From NCBI GenBank assembly GCA_027625915.1, contig JANTQA010000047.1, forward strand, positions 10,540,001 to 10,604,000: DNA of 64,000 bases, written 5' to 3'. The position numbers and the translations under genes are program-made. The stretch comes from Anaeramoeba flamelloides (lineage: Eukaryota > Metamonada > Anaeramoebidae). Shown one piece after another: positions 48,561 to 62,181 of the stretch (positions within the stretch are counted from its first letter, which is position 1; every line of letters begins with the position of its first letter). The notes beneath the pieces were generated by a model that was not told where the DNA came from, made no database searches, and worked only from the letters and a program-made list of their open reading frames with translations.

Positions 48561-49764
48561 TTAAGGGGAGATGTACATTTTTTCAGATTTTGAATGCCAC
48601 CATTTTTGTGAAACTAAATTCTTCAAATCATTTCTTTAGCCAAACACATTGATATTTTATTAAGCACGGAATTGGAATAAATCCTAGTATCAGATATTTT
48701 CATACCAACTAAAAAAAGGAAATCAAAAAAAAGAAAAAATTGATCAAGAAAAAATAAAAAAAAATTATTTATCACTTGAGCTTATCTATAACATAGAACA
48801 CATTTACTTATTTTTTATTTAGTTTTTTATTTAATTCTTCATATGAAAATACTTTTGTTTGTAAAATGTTTGAGAAACAAAATTAGTTTTTATTTCGATA
48901 GAATTTTTGAAAATAGACTCTAAAAATCCTATTTTCATTTGATTCATCTAATTCCAGTTTGAGTTCAAGAAAATAAGATATTTATCAATTACCCTTTCAA
49001 AAATAAGGGTTTATTGGATGTATTAGTTTGATTTTATAATTATTTATTTTCCTATGAAAAAAGAATAATAATTCTGAATCTGATTGAACTTAGTTCTAAA
49101 TTTTTTTTTTGTTTTGGGACTGAATCTTTTGTAACTATTTTTTGATACCGAGAATTCCACTCCTTTATTTTAATTTTTGTAATATTATTCTTTATTTTGG
49201 TTTTGTTTGATATAAATATTTGAAAAAAGAATTTTGAAGAAAAATTTGCAAAAAAATGTTTTGTAAAATAAAATTAAATCGTAATAGTGTGAGAAATCCA
49301 AAGTTATAAAAAGATTGGATTCATAATAAATTAAGAAGAAGGAGATAATAAAAATCTTTGGTAATAGGTTTTTATCAATTATTTTTCTTTTTTTTCATTC
49401 TTGATTTCAACAAATTTATTTGGAGTGGTGATCTTTCTTGTTTGGTCTTCGAAAAGATAATATTTGGGTCAAATACACACCTTCTTTGGTCTATTTTTTT
49501 GGGTTTACTCTTTGATTAATTCCACTCATCCGTATAAAAACATTTCTAGATCCAAAACCGAATTTAATAAAACCAAAAAATTTAATCAAAAAAAATGTTC
49601 AAAAAATAGAAAAATAAAAGATCACTCTGGATTACTTTGTTTTTTTCTCAGCTGGGAATGAGATTTTGGTTATAAAGTTTCAATATCGTCTTGCACTCAA
49701 AAAATATTTTTCAGTAATGTAACAATTAAAATTTTTAAAAATGAAAAAATGTACTTATCCTTAA
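48561..49764 (+). mobile_element. Family B TTAA element, copy 2
   Basis: The cleanest copy: TTAAGGGGAGATGTACATTT at the left and AAATGTACTTATCCTTAA at the right, with TTAA at each edge, about 1.2 kb. Deeper inverted similarity includes TTTTTGAGTGC and a GAAACT block. It carries neither the L nor the K insertion found in copy 1. It inserted about 50 bases upstream of the uS11 start codon, close to where that gene's promoter should be. Confidence 0.7.
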
Positions 49765-49770
49765 ATTTTG

Positions 49771-50034
49771 ACTTCTTATTCAATTCAAAATTCCTCTTTT
49801 AAGAATTCTAAGTTAACTGTGCCTTCAATAAACAAGACCAAAACAAAAAAAATGATTACACAACTTCCAATCTATCCCTGGAAAGATATAATTTTGAATA
49901 AGATTAAAGAAAAAGTAAGAATTTTTTCCCTTTTTGATAACTTAATAAAAGTAATAATTCGATATATTTCTATTGACGATTATTTCAAAATTAAAACGCG
50001 ATCACCACCAAATTTGTTGACACTTGAGGCTTGA
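49771..50034 (+). CDS. Doubtful open frame or exon next to family B copy 2
   Basis: An open frame of 87 codons that begins right after the TTAA of the family B element. The residue mix is more protein-like than noise (KTKKMITQLPIYPWKDIILN, then IIRYISIDDYFKIKTRSPPN). No ATG lies near its start and no family is recognised. It may be a gene fragment or chance. Confidence 0.2.
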   Translation, partial: TSYSIQNSSFKNSKLTVPSINKTKTKKMITQLPIYPWKDIILNKIKEKVRIFSLFDNLIKVIIRYISIDDYFKIKTRSPPNLLTLEA

Positions 50035-50316
50035 GATTTGATTTTTTATAGGAAAACAAAAAAAGAATATTGTTATCAATTTTTGGGTAGCATTTTATTA
50101 AACTTAATTTTAGAGATTCTCTCTTGATTTTATAATTTTATCATTTTTTATTTTCCTTTTGATGAGAAAATTATAATAGTAAATACAGTGTTCTTACCCC
50201 CATTTACGTCCCATTAAAACCTAGAGACAAAAATAGTTTTTTTCAAGTTCCCTGTTCTATAAAAATGAAACTAAAATTCTTAATCATTTTTCCCACTTTT
50301 CTCGTTTGATCACCTA

Positions 50317-53300
50317 ATGAATAATTTTAAATTATTAATACTATCACTGGTCTTTTTTTGTTCTTTTTCTTTTTCAATTGTTGTAATTAATGATTTTACC
50401 CCATCACAAACATTGGAACAAACAAAATTTGTGCTGTATGGTCAAAATGGATACTCTGGATATGTAAATGTCAATAGTTCTGTAGGTGCACATATGTACT
50501 TTATTTTTTACGAGTCTGAAAAACGTGATACCAACGCGCCAGTTGTTCTTTGGCTGCAAGTAAATCTTCTTTTCGATCTTGAAAAGTCTTTCTTATTTTT
50601 TTTATTGATTCATAAAAAATTGATCACTCTCACCAATTAAGAATTGGTGTTTATGATTTGTTGTGTTTAAAGATTTTTACGAGTCACAATATTTTGAATT
50701 ATTTTTTATTTTTTTTGAAAGTATTTAACTGCCTTTTTGATATGCAGTGAAAAGAAAAAATTCTTTGAAAAGAGAGAACACCTGGCAAATTACCATTTTA
50801 AAACATTTAAATGGTTTACATTAATTTCAAATGTTTAAAGTTAAAAACAATTGATAGACAAAATTTTCTATTCCTAAGAAAAAATATATTTCCCGTTTAG
50901 TTTTCTTTTACTTCAAAATCTGGTCAAAAATAGAACACACCCATTTTAATGTCCGAAAAGTTTATTGTAAATCGAAATCACACATTTCATTAAATTTGAG
51001 TTCTATCTTTTTTTAAGGCTCGCTCATAGTGGATTTGTTCTATATTCAAGAAGCGACTTGCACTTAAAAAAGTATATTGTAAAATTGCCCTTCTTTTGAT
51101 TGACAATAACCAAATAACAATATTAAAAATTTTGAGGGGAATTTATTTGTCAATAACCAAATAACCAAAAAAACAATTTCATTGGATCTCTTTGAAAAAA
51201 AATTCAACAAAAAAAAATAAGTTTAAAAGAGTTCTCAATTCCAAGTAACTAATAAATAACAAATAAAAAATTACTTTTCTTTTTTTTGTTTTCAAAGGGT
51301 TAAATTTCTTCAATTTAAAACAAATTGTTTTCTTTCAGTATACAATCAATTTAATTCGATTTAAACGTATTTGTGGTAGTTTTGTAACCCTCTAAATTTG
51401 GCAAAGTAAGGATTTTGTAACACTCTTTCAAGATAAAAATAACTCATTTGAGAAATGAAAAAAAAAGAAAAAAAAAATCTTCAAGATCTCAAAAAGTGTC
51501 AAAGAGAGACACTTTTAAACAAACACAATTGTTTTCAAAATGATAAATCACAACCATTCTAATTGGAAATTGAGTGTCGCCATTTGGCGCTTTTACCGAA
51601 AAATGTACTCGTTTTTGAGAGTTAATGTTTTGAGAATGATTTAAAACTACATGTTAATTTGTTTTTAATTAGTTTTTGTATAATCATATAAATTGATAAA
51701 AAATATTTTTTCCATTTCAAAAAATTATTTTTCACTGTAATGACTTGACCCTTAAAAAACGAAGCTTCCACAAATATTGGAAATTTAAATTTTATAAAGA
51801 TAAAGCTAATCACCGACTAATCATTTGCGAGAAGATTGTCAATTCAGAATCAGTATATTCAGACAAAAATGGTAATTTAGAACTAATGTTTTATAGATTA
51901 TTGCTGATTATTAAGCAAATAATTTTTGCTAAATTCAAAAAATAATTTTAAAAATATTTCTAAAAAAGTAAAAACACTTAATTTCTTTTACACTTTTTAT
52001 ATTTTATTCTTTTATAGATACTTAAATACCAAGTTTAAAAGTTTATAAAATAGAATTAATTCGGTTAAATAATAAACATCATTCAAGTAGAGAAGATTCT
52101 AATCATAAAAGCAATTGAGAATTTAAATTTTGAATTGTTTGCTTAATTTCCTTTTTCTAGAAGCCCAACTAAGATTATTCATTTAAAACCGAAGTGAACC
52201 AAAAAAGAAGATGGGTTACAAAATAGAGTCAATTATATAAATTTTTTTTTTTTGTTGATTTTTTAGTTTTTTTTTGAAATGATATTAAAAGCGTCGTTTC
52301 AAAAATAAGAACTGTTTGAGTTATCATAGAGTTTGAAGTTCAGACTAACTTATAAAAATATTTACAATCATGATAATTCAATTTTTAATCATTCATTTTT
52401 GGTCTATAAATTCGAAAATGAGTAGCAATATTCTTGAAAATTTAACCGATCAGAAACTTTGCTATTATTAATTGTTTTCAAATATAAATAATAATCATAT
52501 ATTGTAAAAAGGAAAAAATAATAAAAAACGTTATTTCTTTTTATTTTTTGGTTTTATCGAAGAGAAATTAATAATAAAAAAATACAAAGTGAAAATTGGT
52601 AAAATCTTAGTATGTAATTTTCATTTAAAAGTTGGTTTAAATGTGATAACAAAAGATTTAACATTTAAACAAAAAAAAGGGTATTATTTTGGAGATATAC
52701 CTTTCAGATATTAAGTAAATTGAATTTGTTGCAAATTTGTTATGAATTGAAAAATTCTTTAGCAGGTTCAAGATTTATCTTTTTACTTTGGCTTTATTTC
52801 TTAAACCTTTGGTTGAAATCTTCAACGAAAACAACAGAAATGTAAATTGTGATCTTTAATTTATTGTTTCAAATTGGTCAAATTTAAAATAGAAAAAAAA
52901 ATTGACAATTAAAAAAAAAGATTTTTTTAAAGCATAATTTTGTCACCATATAAGCAACGAGTTATATTCTAGTAAGTATTTTTTACGACCCTTGTTGTGA
53001 TAATATGTCATATTTCAAAATTTTCACCTTCTCGCATAAAAAGTCATTACGGTCAAAAATATACCTCTTAAATTTCCCCAAACTCAATGTTCAAATTATT
53101 ATGTGATCATTAATTTGAAAACAAAGTGTGTCATTTTTTTTATTGAAATTTTAAATTCTTAATTGTTCAAATAATAAAAATTTACAGTTTTATTCAACAA
53201 ATAACGTTTTAAATTTAAATTATTCGGCCAATTGTTTGAGTTAGATTAAATATTTTTTTTTTTACTTTTTCCAAATTTCTTATTTTTGACTTTTTAAAAT

Positions 53301-56300
53301 CTAGACACAAAACAAACAAGATTATTCAATAAAAGATCATAGATCATAAAATATTTTTAAATAACCTGGATTAATTTCGATTGATAAATTCAATTTTGAA
53401 AAAAGGTTTTTTTAAAAATATTTATTAATATAAAATTCAAAAAAAAAATTTCTTGGTTTCGAAGATTATTTTATTATGTTTGAAATAAAATTTAAAAGTT
53501 TTATTTTTATTTTTATTTTTAAATTTAGAGAGATTGCTTTATCTCGAAAAGATTTTTTCATTGATTAAATCTCAATGCAATAAATGCAATTATTTTTCAT
53601 TTTTTTTTTCCAATTTTTTTGTATTGGTTTTCTCGAGCTTGAATTGATGTTTTAGAAGAATATTCATATTAAAATTTTAATTTTGGCCAAAAGAAATAAA
53701 TTTCATTTTTATCTTGATTTATTATTTATCAAAATTTTATACTGGAAAAAAAATGAAAATTTCTCATTAATGTCTTTTTTGTAATTTATTCTATTAATTA
53801 TAAAATTAACAAAATTATTTGATTGTTATCACTAATAGATCAGTGTATTGAGATTCAAATTACTGATTTTTATTATCAAATTTCTCATTTAAAAAATTAA
53901 AAAAAAAGGAAAAATCTTTTAAAAAAATTTCGAAACAAATAATTATTTTTATTTTTTTTAATTACAAAAAAAAAAAAATAGAATAATTTTTTTTTTATTA
54001 TTTAAGGGGGGAGTTATTAGCCCCTCTTGTGTGCCCGAATTCCTAAATAAAAATTTAGGAATCTTATTAAAGACTCAAAGATAAGTTTATTATCCACTAA
54101 GGCTAATAAACTTGATGAATCTTTTTTTATAATAATATTTTCAATATTATTATTTTTTAATATATTAGATATATTAATTTTTTTTAATTCAGATATCCAG
54201 ATTTTACGATTATTTTCATAGGCTGAGCAATTCCATAGAAAATGGTCCAAATCTTCAATGATATCTAAATTATTTATTTTTTTTACATATCTCACAATAT
54301 TTTGATTTATTTTTTATTCATAACATAAGAGTATCTATTTAAATAATTTGTAAAATTTCTGACTTTTAAAATTGAAGTTGAACCCTTCCATTTTAAATAT
54401 CTTTGTTGTTTGTTTATTGTGTTATTTATTTGTATAATTTTTAAATATTTTTGGACTTTCCAGCTTGAGCTATTTTCCAATTGATTAATTCTTAATTTAT
54501 CCTATTCAATTTCTAAAAAATAGAATAATTTATTTATCTTTAAACTGTTTAAACCAATCGTTATAATCAGAATCTGGATTAAAGATAAATAACAAAATAA
54601 AATTTATTAACTAATCAATTTCATTTTAAATTTTGTATTTTAAACTTGAGAAAATTAGGGCCAATTTGCATGGTGATCAGGGATCTATCTATATATTTAT
54701 ATCCTCGATTTATTTTTATAATACAATAATTTTAAAATAACATTTTTTTATATACATTTATATATTTTTATTTATTGTAAAACAGGGTGGACCTGGCTGT
54801 TCAGATGAAGGCGGCGTATGTTTAGTTTTTTTATACTATTCTTTGTTTATTTTATAAAATTTTGTCAAATAATTCTGTTTTTACATTTTGTTATTTTTCC
54901 TATTTAATTAGATGCTTGGTGAAAATGGCCCACAGCTTTTAGATAATGATGGTAACATATACAATAATCCTTATAATTGGAATAAAAATACAGCACTTTT
55001 ATATGTTGACAACCCAGTCGGGTCTGGCTTTAGTTTTGTTGATAAACCCAATGGTTACGCTACAACTGAAACTACTGTAGCGAATGAATTATATACTTTG
55101 CTTTCGATTTTTTTTGAAAAATTTGAAAAATATACAGGTAACGATTTATATATATTTGGAGAAAGTTATGCTGGTAAGTTTTTTAATTTAAAATTCTTGA
55201 ATCATTAGACCCGAGTTATAATATTGCCTATATTATAGCAAGGATAAAAAATTCAAATAAATATAGAGTTTCAGGAAGTGCTGTAGAGTGTCATAGAGTG
55301 CCTAGGTTTTCTTGGGGTTTTCTGTTTTATCTGTGAAGTGTTCTAGGGGTTTTTTACTTTTTAAAATAAACCGAAATTTTATTAAAATTTTCTGTTTATT
55401 TCAAAAAGTAAAAAAAACCTAACAAAAATCTATCGATTTTACAAATAAACAGAAAACTCAAGAAAAGTTAACGGCGGTTTTCTTGGATTTTATAAATAAA
55501 AAGAAAATTTCAGGAATTTTCTTTTAATTTCTAAAACAAAAAAAAACTTAATGGTTATTTTCTGGAATTCAAAAGAATAGAGTAAAAAATTTGAATTAAC
55601 TCAAATCTTTTAAATTCTGGAAAAGTTAATCGTTGTTTTCCCGAGGTTGTCTGTTTATTGAGAAAAATCAAAGATTTTGCTCAATTCTTTTAAATTCTGG
55701 AAAAGTAAAATGTGGTTTTTTTCAATTTTTGAAATAAAAAGAAAATTTATATATATTTTCTTCTCATTTCAATAAGTAAAAAAGAGATAAATGTGGTTTT
55801 CTTTAGGTTACCAGTTTTATTTGTGAAGTTTTCTAGGTTTTTTTCACTCTTTAAAATAAACCGAAAATTTATTAAAAGTTTCTGTTGATTTCAAAAAGTA
55901 AAAAAAACCTAACGAAAATCTATTGGTTTTACAAACAAATAGAAAACTCAACAAAACCTAAAGAAAATCAATAGATTTTATAAATAAGCAGAAAACTTAA
56001 GAAAAACTGACAAAAATAGGGGGAATTTAAAACTCCTCCCTTAAATTACAATAAAAAAAAATATTAAACACTTTTTTTATATAAAAAATGACACACAGTT
56101 AATTCTAATAATAAAAAAAAGACATGATAAGTACATAAACAATATTTTTTAAAAAATAAAATCTTGTTATTATTTTTTTTTTTTGTATCTGGAATTCTTT
56201 GTGAAATTAATTCTCTTTTAGGTTGCAAATTTTTACAATCAAAATGAAGAAAATAAATCTCAATTTTCACGCCTAAAAATATCTTAAAAAATCAGAGATC

Positions 56301-58092
56301 AGAAAATTTTATATCTTTATTAAAGTAATATTTAACAAATAAACCAAATGGGTTATTATTAAGAATCAATTAATGAGAAATGACAATTTTGTGTCTTTAA
56401 ATAATTTTATTAGAATGAAGTTTAATAAAGAGATTTTAAAATAAATTTGTCTCGTTGTTTTTTGAAAATAAACTATTTTTCAAAAAAAAAAATAGACTCA
56501 CTTTATAATTTTAAAGGAAGTTTTTTGAGAGTTTATCCCAGTATTCTTCTCAAAAAAAATATTTTTAAATTTTTAGATCAGAATCATTTTTTCTAATTTT
56601 GCAAATTTTTATTTTGCATTTTCGTATTTTTATTTTATTTTTTTGATCTTTTTTTTTTTACGAAAGATCAAGTTGAGTTTAAAAAATAATAGATCTCGAA
56701 TATAGCAATAAATATAAGAAGTTTTATATTATTTAATGTCTTTTAAAGTTCATATATTCAGTATCATAAAATCTTAGTGTTAAATTTTTTTTTCAGTAAA
56801 TTTTAGTAATAAAAAAATCGGTAATGATCATTTCAAAAATTGCGACTCAGTTTTTTTTTAGTTTTTGGTTTTATTTTTTTTAATTTTTAAAATATCAGGT
56901 TTTATATCTTTTGAATGATTTAAAAGTTAATTACAAATCAGATTGAATAATTTGTTATTCTTGAATACTAAAGGATAAATATATTTTTTTCAATTTATTA
57001 TTTTATGTGAGTCACAATTTTTGAAATAGTGTTTAGTTTAGTTTATTTTATTTTATTTCTCTTTCATCCATTTCTTTACCCAACTTATTTTTAAAACTTT
57101 TTTTGGCCAATATGGTAATAAAGAATAATTTTGAATAAAAATAAAAATAGTGCAAAAATCTTTACTCTTTTACTTATTTATTGTTTATAAAATAAATATT
57201 TAATAAGCAAATTTTTAATTCGAATATATCTGAATATATATTTTCTATTAATTTTTAAACAATAAATTGGCTATGAACATACACCGGTTCATATTTACAT
57301 ACCTGTCCATCCATGCACGCAAACATAAATCTTATAGGAAAATATATTCCTGCGATTGGTTCAAAAATTATTAAAGGCGGTAATAAATTGAATCTCAAAG
57401 GTATTGGTATCGGTGATGGCCTAACAGATCCAATTAACCAAATACCATCTTATTCTGAATATGCATATGCTACGGGTTTGATTGACTTAAAACAAAAAAA
57501 GGCGATTGAAGTTAAACAGGCAACTGCTGTCGAATCTATTAAGAATGGTGAATATGTGACTGCAGCAGACCAATTATTAGATATTTCATCAACTATTGGT
57601 AAGTTATCAGGATTAGATGTATATGATATCATTAACAAATCCTCGCCTTCCGAGACCGCACTTAGGAAATTTATGAATAGCCCAGCTATCCAAAAAACTT
57701 TTAAAGTTGATATGAAGTGGACAGACTGCTCTTCTGCACCGGCAAATGGATTATATGCTGATATTGCCCGAACAATTGTGCCAAATGTTGTAACAATTTT
57801 AAATAGTGGGTGTAAAGTAATTCTTTATAACGGGCAATATGATTTAATGATTAACTTAATTGGAGCAGACACATGGATAAGAAAAATGAATTGGAAATCC
57901 TCTGATGAATTTTGTAAAGCTGAGCGCTCTGTTTGGAAAGTTGACAACAATGTAGCAGGGTATGTGACAAACTATAAAAATCTTTGGCAAGTAGTGGTCA
58001 GAGGAGCTGGTCATATGGTTCCATATTATGTTCCAAAAAATTCATTGGATATGCTAACTAGGTTTATAATTAATCAGCCTTTTGGGGAATAA
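50317..58092 (+). CDS. Serine carboxypeptidase (peptidase family S10), four exons with giant introns
   Basis: Exons 50317-50559, 54786-54815, 54912-55173 and 57338-58092 give 429 residues. Introns are 4226, 96 and 2164 bases, all GT-AG and in phase. The signal peptide is MNNFKLLILSLVFFCSFSFS. Then come the S10 landmarks VVLWLQ-GGPGCSDEGG, the substrate-side MLGENGP, VDNPVGSGFSF, the nucleophile motif FGESYAGKYIPAI (Ser176), GIGIGDGLTDP, LYNGQYDLMIN (Asp347) and RGAGHMVPYYVP (His404), so the Ser-Asp-His triad is complete. Family members are lysosomal or secreted exopeptidases that trim C-terminal residues at acid pH. Exon 2 is a 30-base microexon coding exactly GGPGCSDEGG. Introns 1 and 3 hold LINE, A, F and J elements, yet the coding sequence is intact. 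Confidence 0.94.
51013..51755. mobile_element. Family A TTAA element, copy 3, in carboxypeptidase intron 1
   Basis: TTAA edges (51013-51016 and 51752-51755). Ends TTAAGGCTCGCTCATAGTG and CACTGTAATGACTTGACCCT are inverted. The central pair AAAAGTGTCAAAGAGAGACA / AGTGTCGCCATTTGGCGCTT is kept. It matches copies 1 and 2 over nearly its whole length. Confidence 0.75.
51756..53934. other. Carboxypeptidase intron 1, unassigned part
   Basis: About 2.2 kb of AT-rich intron with no gene and no repeat family that I could match elsewhere in the window. Confidence 0.45.
53935..54640 (-). mobile_element. LINE fragment C in carboxypeptidase intron 1, antisense
   Basis: Same family as fragment B: LRINQLENSSSWKVQKYLKI and RNFTNYLNRYSYV upstream, then DIIEDLDHFLWNCSAYENNR in an open frame at 54295-54017 (minus), ending IRAHKRG. 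A hairpin and an A-rich tail follow on the minus strand. It is 5'-truncated to the last 700 bases and frame-broken, and lies opposite to the host gene. Confidence 0.82.
54004..54028 (-). other. 3'-end hairpin of LINE fragment C
   Basis: On the minus strand AAGAGGGG pairs with CCCCCCTT (one mismatch) around a 9-base loop, directly after the stop codon and before the A-rich tail. The position equals the hairpin in fragment B, though the stem sequence differs. Confidence 0.5.
55256..56000. mobile_element. Family J foldback element in carboxypeptidase intron 3, copy 2
   Basis: The left edge AGAGTTTCAGGAAGTGCTG then AGAGTGTCATAGAGTGCCTA matches the right edge of the copy at 37270-37815 in reverse. 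Inside are alternating inverted modules (GTGAAGTGTTCTAGG, AAAAAAACCTAACAAAAATC, ACAAATAAACAGAAAACTC), partly duplicated. Able to form a long hairpin. Right edge approximate. Confidence 0.6.
56468..57038. mobile_element. Family F inverted-repeat element, copy 3, in carboxypeptidase intron 3
   Basis: Left AATAAACTATTTTTCAAAAA and right GTGAGTCACAATTTTTGAAA are inverted. About 570 bases with no nested element; it matches copies 1 and 2 along its length. It ends about 300 bases before exon 4. Confidence 0.75.
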
Positions 58093-60453
58093 TAAATTTT
58101 GAATTCAAAATATTAGTAATTGTGAAATTTATTTATTTTCTGAAACAAATTACTACAATAAATTATTAACTTCAACTGGTAAATAAGATGATTAAAACCC
58201 CCAAATTTTATTACAATAAAAAATAACAATAATAACTTTTCAACTTTATTACTTTATATTATTTATCCTCCATTTCTTCAACTTCTTCTCATTGTATTTG
58301 TTCAATCGTTAAAATTTTTCTTAAGAGTAAAATACAGATTTAATATTAATTTTTTTTTTATTTGTAGAAAAATATTGAGAACTACTTTTCTTAAAACGAA
58401 ACATGAGATCAGTTGATATATTAAAATGTGATTTAAATCTAGTGGAATATTGGTTACTTGATATTAATATTATGAAAAACAATCATGATTTTTTCAAACC
58501 AAATTGTGTTTGATGAGAAAAAGAAATTGAATTGGTTTTTATTTATTTATTGTTATAATTAAGAGAAAGGAGTAATTAAAGAAAATTGCAGCAAATAAAA
58601 AAAGTGCGAGTAGAAGAAAATTATCTAAAATAATAATAATATCATTTACATGACCAAATTAAAAATTATCCAATGTCGTTTGTTTTTCGGGATTTGGATG
58701 TATAGAGTGAAATCCTTGATTTTAACTTATTCTTTCTAATTCTAGTAAATGTAGTTAACTTTTTTTTTTAATCTGAGAAATAAAAAGAAAAAAGGGATAT
58801 TTTCATTTTATTTCTCAAATTAAAAAAAAGCTAGGCACTCAATGGCACTTGATGACATGTCCCCTGAATACACAAGATATAAAAACCCGATAGAAAGATC
58901 ATTTATTAGTGATAAAATTCCGATCTGGGCTTAAAAATTGGTATTTCATGACTCTCAGAGTGGTGCACCAGGTTTCCATATTTAAATATATATTACTATT
59001 TTATTTTTTTTTTTGACTTTATTCGAATTTTTTTTTTATTATTAAAGTAAAGATAAAATATTCCAAAATTTCAGTTTTTTTGATATTTTGATTAAAAAAT
59101 TGAAAAAACATTATTGATCTTATACTTTTCCATATTCCTGAATAAAATTAGACTACATTCAAAAAAAAACTATTTTTTTTTTTTTAATTTATTGGTGGAA
59201 GAAGTGTAAATTGCCCTCTATCTGACTTTTTACATAAATTTACCCAAAGAAAATCAAGCCTACAATCATATGTTTCACGAATATTCAGGAAAATACATAC
59301 ATAATTTTTTTTATGTTTGAAAAAGATAAAGAAAAAAATTGAATTGAAAAGAAAAAAGGAAAAAAGAAAAAGAAAACAAAAATGAAATTTAAAAGGGGTT
59401 TATTAGAAGAAATTGGTATAAAATGATCAAAAAATACAATATTATGTTTAATTAAGGGCTCCGAAAATCACACCTACAATATTTTTGGTTGATTTAATTT
59501 GGTAATTGATCATGAATGTTCAATTAGGGATCGTTGTTTGAGTTGTTGAAATTTCTTTCTTTTTTTGATCTTATTTGCTTTAAACCTTTGGTCTTTTATA
59601 AGATTTACTTTTTCATTTTTATTTTAAAGTTACTCATACTTTCGTGTTTCAGTGTCACAGTATTAGTAAGTAACGACTTGATCTTCTTCTGTTGTAACTC
59701 TCCTTCCAAATATAAAGTAAATTTGGCCAGTGGAAAGATGGAAAAAAATAAAACAATTTTTTTTTTACTTCTTACTTCTCTTATTTTCAAATTTCTCAAA
59801 CTAAACTTAAATTCAAAATTTACCACAGTTAAAAAAATTCAAAAAATTACAATAATATAATTTCATTCAAATTGTAAATAATTTGGATTTTTGTAAAAAG
59901 ATGATAATCATTTTTTCATTTTGTATTTTTTTTTTTCATTTCATATTTTAAATTAGGTAACTTGTTCCATTCAAACATTATATTTTTTTCTCAAATTGAT
60001 ATTAGTTAAAAGTTGGGTTGTTCAAAATAGAAGAACTCAAATAAAATAAGTCAATGTATATAACCATTTGATCGATCAACAATTCTAATAGAATTTAAAC
60101 AAAGTTTGACAATATATATATATTTTATTTTACTCTCTTCAAAATTTTCGACACATTCTTGATTTATTAGTATCGATAATTATTTATTTTTGGTTTTGTG
60201 AATATTGTAAATTATAAACAAATGTTAACAATTCAATCTGTGAATAGTTCTAAATTTTGGTATTTCATCTTAAATTGATTAAATAAGATTCTTTTCAAAA
60301 AAATTGAATTTTGATATGTTAAAGATTTTGAATTGTAGATAATATTTATTTGATTTTCATCAACTCTAGTAGATTTTAATATGAAATGGGAAATTCGAGA
60401 ATTTTATTATTTTTTTTTTGAAACTTTATGTGGTTAAATATGAATTTGGATTG
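58093..60453. other. Intergenic, with a family J end fragment
   Basis: About 2.4 kb after the carboxypeptidase. The stretch 58745-58865 (GCTAGGCACTCAATGGCACT then TGATGACATGTCC) matches the end of family J, so an old J fragment is present. A frame at 59534-59860 is Phe/Leu-rich without an ATG and is not called. Nothing else recognised. Confidence 0.45.
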
Positions 60454-61209
60454 TTAAGGGATTAGGATCTACCAAGGAGAAGCCTAGGATCATGGTATGT
60501 TATTATTGGACATAACCAAATTAGTTTTAGATAGTTCAAATGTCTCTAAAAAATCGATAAGTCTAGTAGTAATATTTTTTGATCTCATCAATTATAAATG
60601 ATCAATGTATTAGTAAAAAACCCAACAATTTCAAAAAAAAATCTGCATTTCGCCATAAATTTAAAGGTTGAATTATTAATATTCAGACTACAAAGTCACA
60701 AAATTATTTTCATGAATTTGTCGCGAAATGTAGATCAGTTGCAAAAAAATTCAATTTTTTTTAAAAATTAAATAATTAACAAATAAATTTTTTTGACAAA
60801 TTATTTCTCAAATATTGGAAATATATTGATTCTACAGGTATCTTTATAGAAAAAAGCAAACAAAACTAATCATTCATGGTTTTTTATGTTGATAATTATT
60901 AAATTAATCTTTGAAATTCAAAAATTATAAAAATAGTTACTTATGAAAGTTCTAAATATGAATTATTAAATACCAGAATACTGTATTTTGGGTTTCTATT
61001 TTTAGATTTGGAAAAGGAATTAAAAAAGATTTTATCCAAATGAAACTTTTTAATTGTGATCATTAGTTAAAAAAGTAATAATTTATTGTGCAATAAGATT
61101 TATAATAGATTTTTTAGAACTATTTGAGCCATGGTACACTAATACCATTTACACCCAATTACAACATACTTTGATTATAGAGAAATCTAGGGTGACGTTA
61201 ATCCCTTAA
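60454..61209 (-). mobile_element. Family C inverted-repeat element, copy 2, reversed
   Basis: TTAAGGGATTAGGATC on the left and TGACGTTAATCCCTTAA on the right, with TTAA at both edges. Over 60 bases of each arm correspond to the two arms of copy 1 in reverse order (ACCATGG...TATTGTGCAATAAG). About 756 bases, no coding capacity. Confidence 0.7.
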
Positions 61210-62181
61210 AAATAATTTTGTTCCTATTACAAAATTTCGAAAAAATAAAAACAAAAATTTTAAAGATAGAAAAGATAACTTGACTAGATATCCTTTTAAG
61301 TTGACAATAAAGTTTTTAATCATCAAAGAGTTCTTCCAGGTCAATAAAAAATATATAATACTCAACGTTCCAATCATTTTTATTGAATTTTACTGAGAAA
61401 ATCTAATATATATATATAAAAATTATGTGGTAAATTTCCTTTTTTTCAAATCTTGAAACTCTCCTTTATTATATCATTGCTAACAAAGGCTAATTCAAAA
61501 ATCAACAAATTTTACAAAGTTTTTAAACATAAAAAATAATAAAATTCATTATTGATACTCTGATAAAAAAATTTTCGAAGGTAAAAATGAACAAAAAATA
61601 TGTAAACTCTTATTTGAATTTATCAGTGTTATGTTTTTCAACATCAAGAGGGTATGGAATTATGATAATCTATCAAGTACAGATAACCTTAAAATTACTT
61701 TTGTTATTTCGAAATAAAAAGAATAAAAATTTTGGTTATCTGAAAATTTTTATTTCTTCAAACCAAAACGATCGTAAATGAAATTTTTCAAATTAAAACA
61801 AAATTTCTTCAAAATATTGACTATTAACTCAATTTTGTCTTCACCATAATAGTTTGAGCATGTAACAAAAAATCATTCAACAATTTCAAACTTAATATGA
61901 TTACGTAATTAATAATTAGAAAAAAGATACTTTGAGAAAGTCAAAAATTTAAGAAGAAAAAAAATAGAAAAAGAGATTTCTCAAACAACAAAACAACGCA
62001 AAAAAAAAATGGGGTCGAGTTTAGAATCGATTACTCAATGTTTAAAGAGTTCGAAATTTCTTAAAATAATAAATCAGACTAATTTTTTTTTTGTTATGCT
62101 TTTTTGATCATACTTTTTTTTTTTTTTTGATCAAGCAACATACCAATCTTTATTGAATTTTTTCCAAAACTTGAGGTTGTA
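61210..62181. other. Intergenic, upstream of the bZIP gene
   Basis: About 1 kb of AT-rich sequence with no matched repeat. A small frame at 61587-61781 has a stretch of mixed residues but no recognised family. The region should include the promoter and leader of the bZIP gene. Confidence 0.4.
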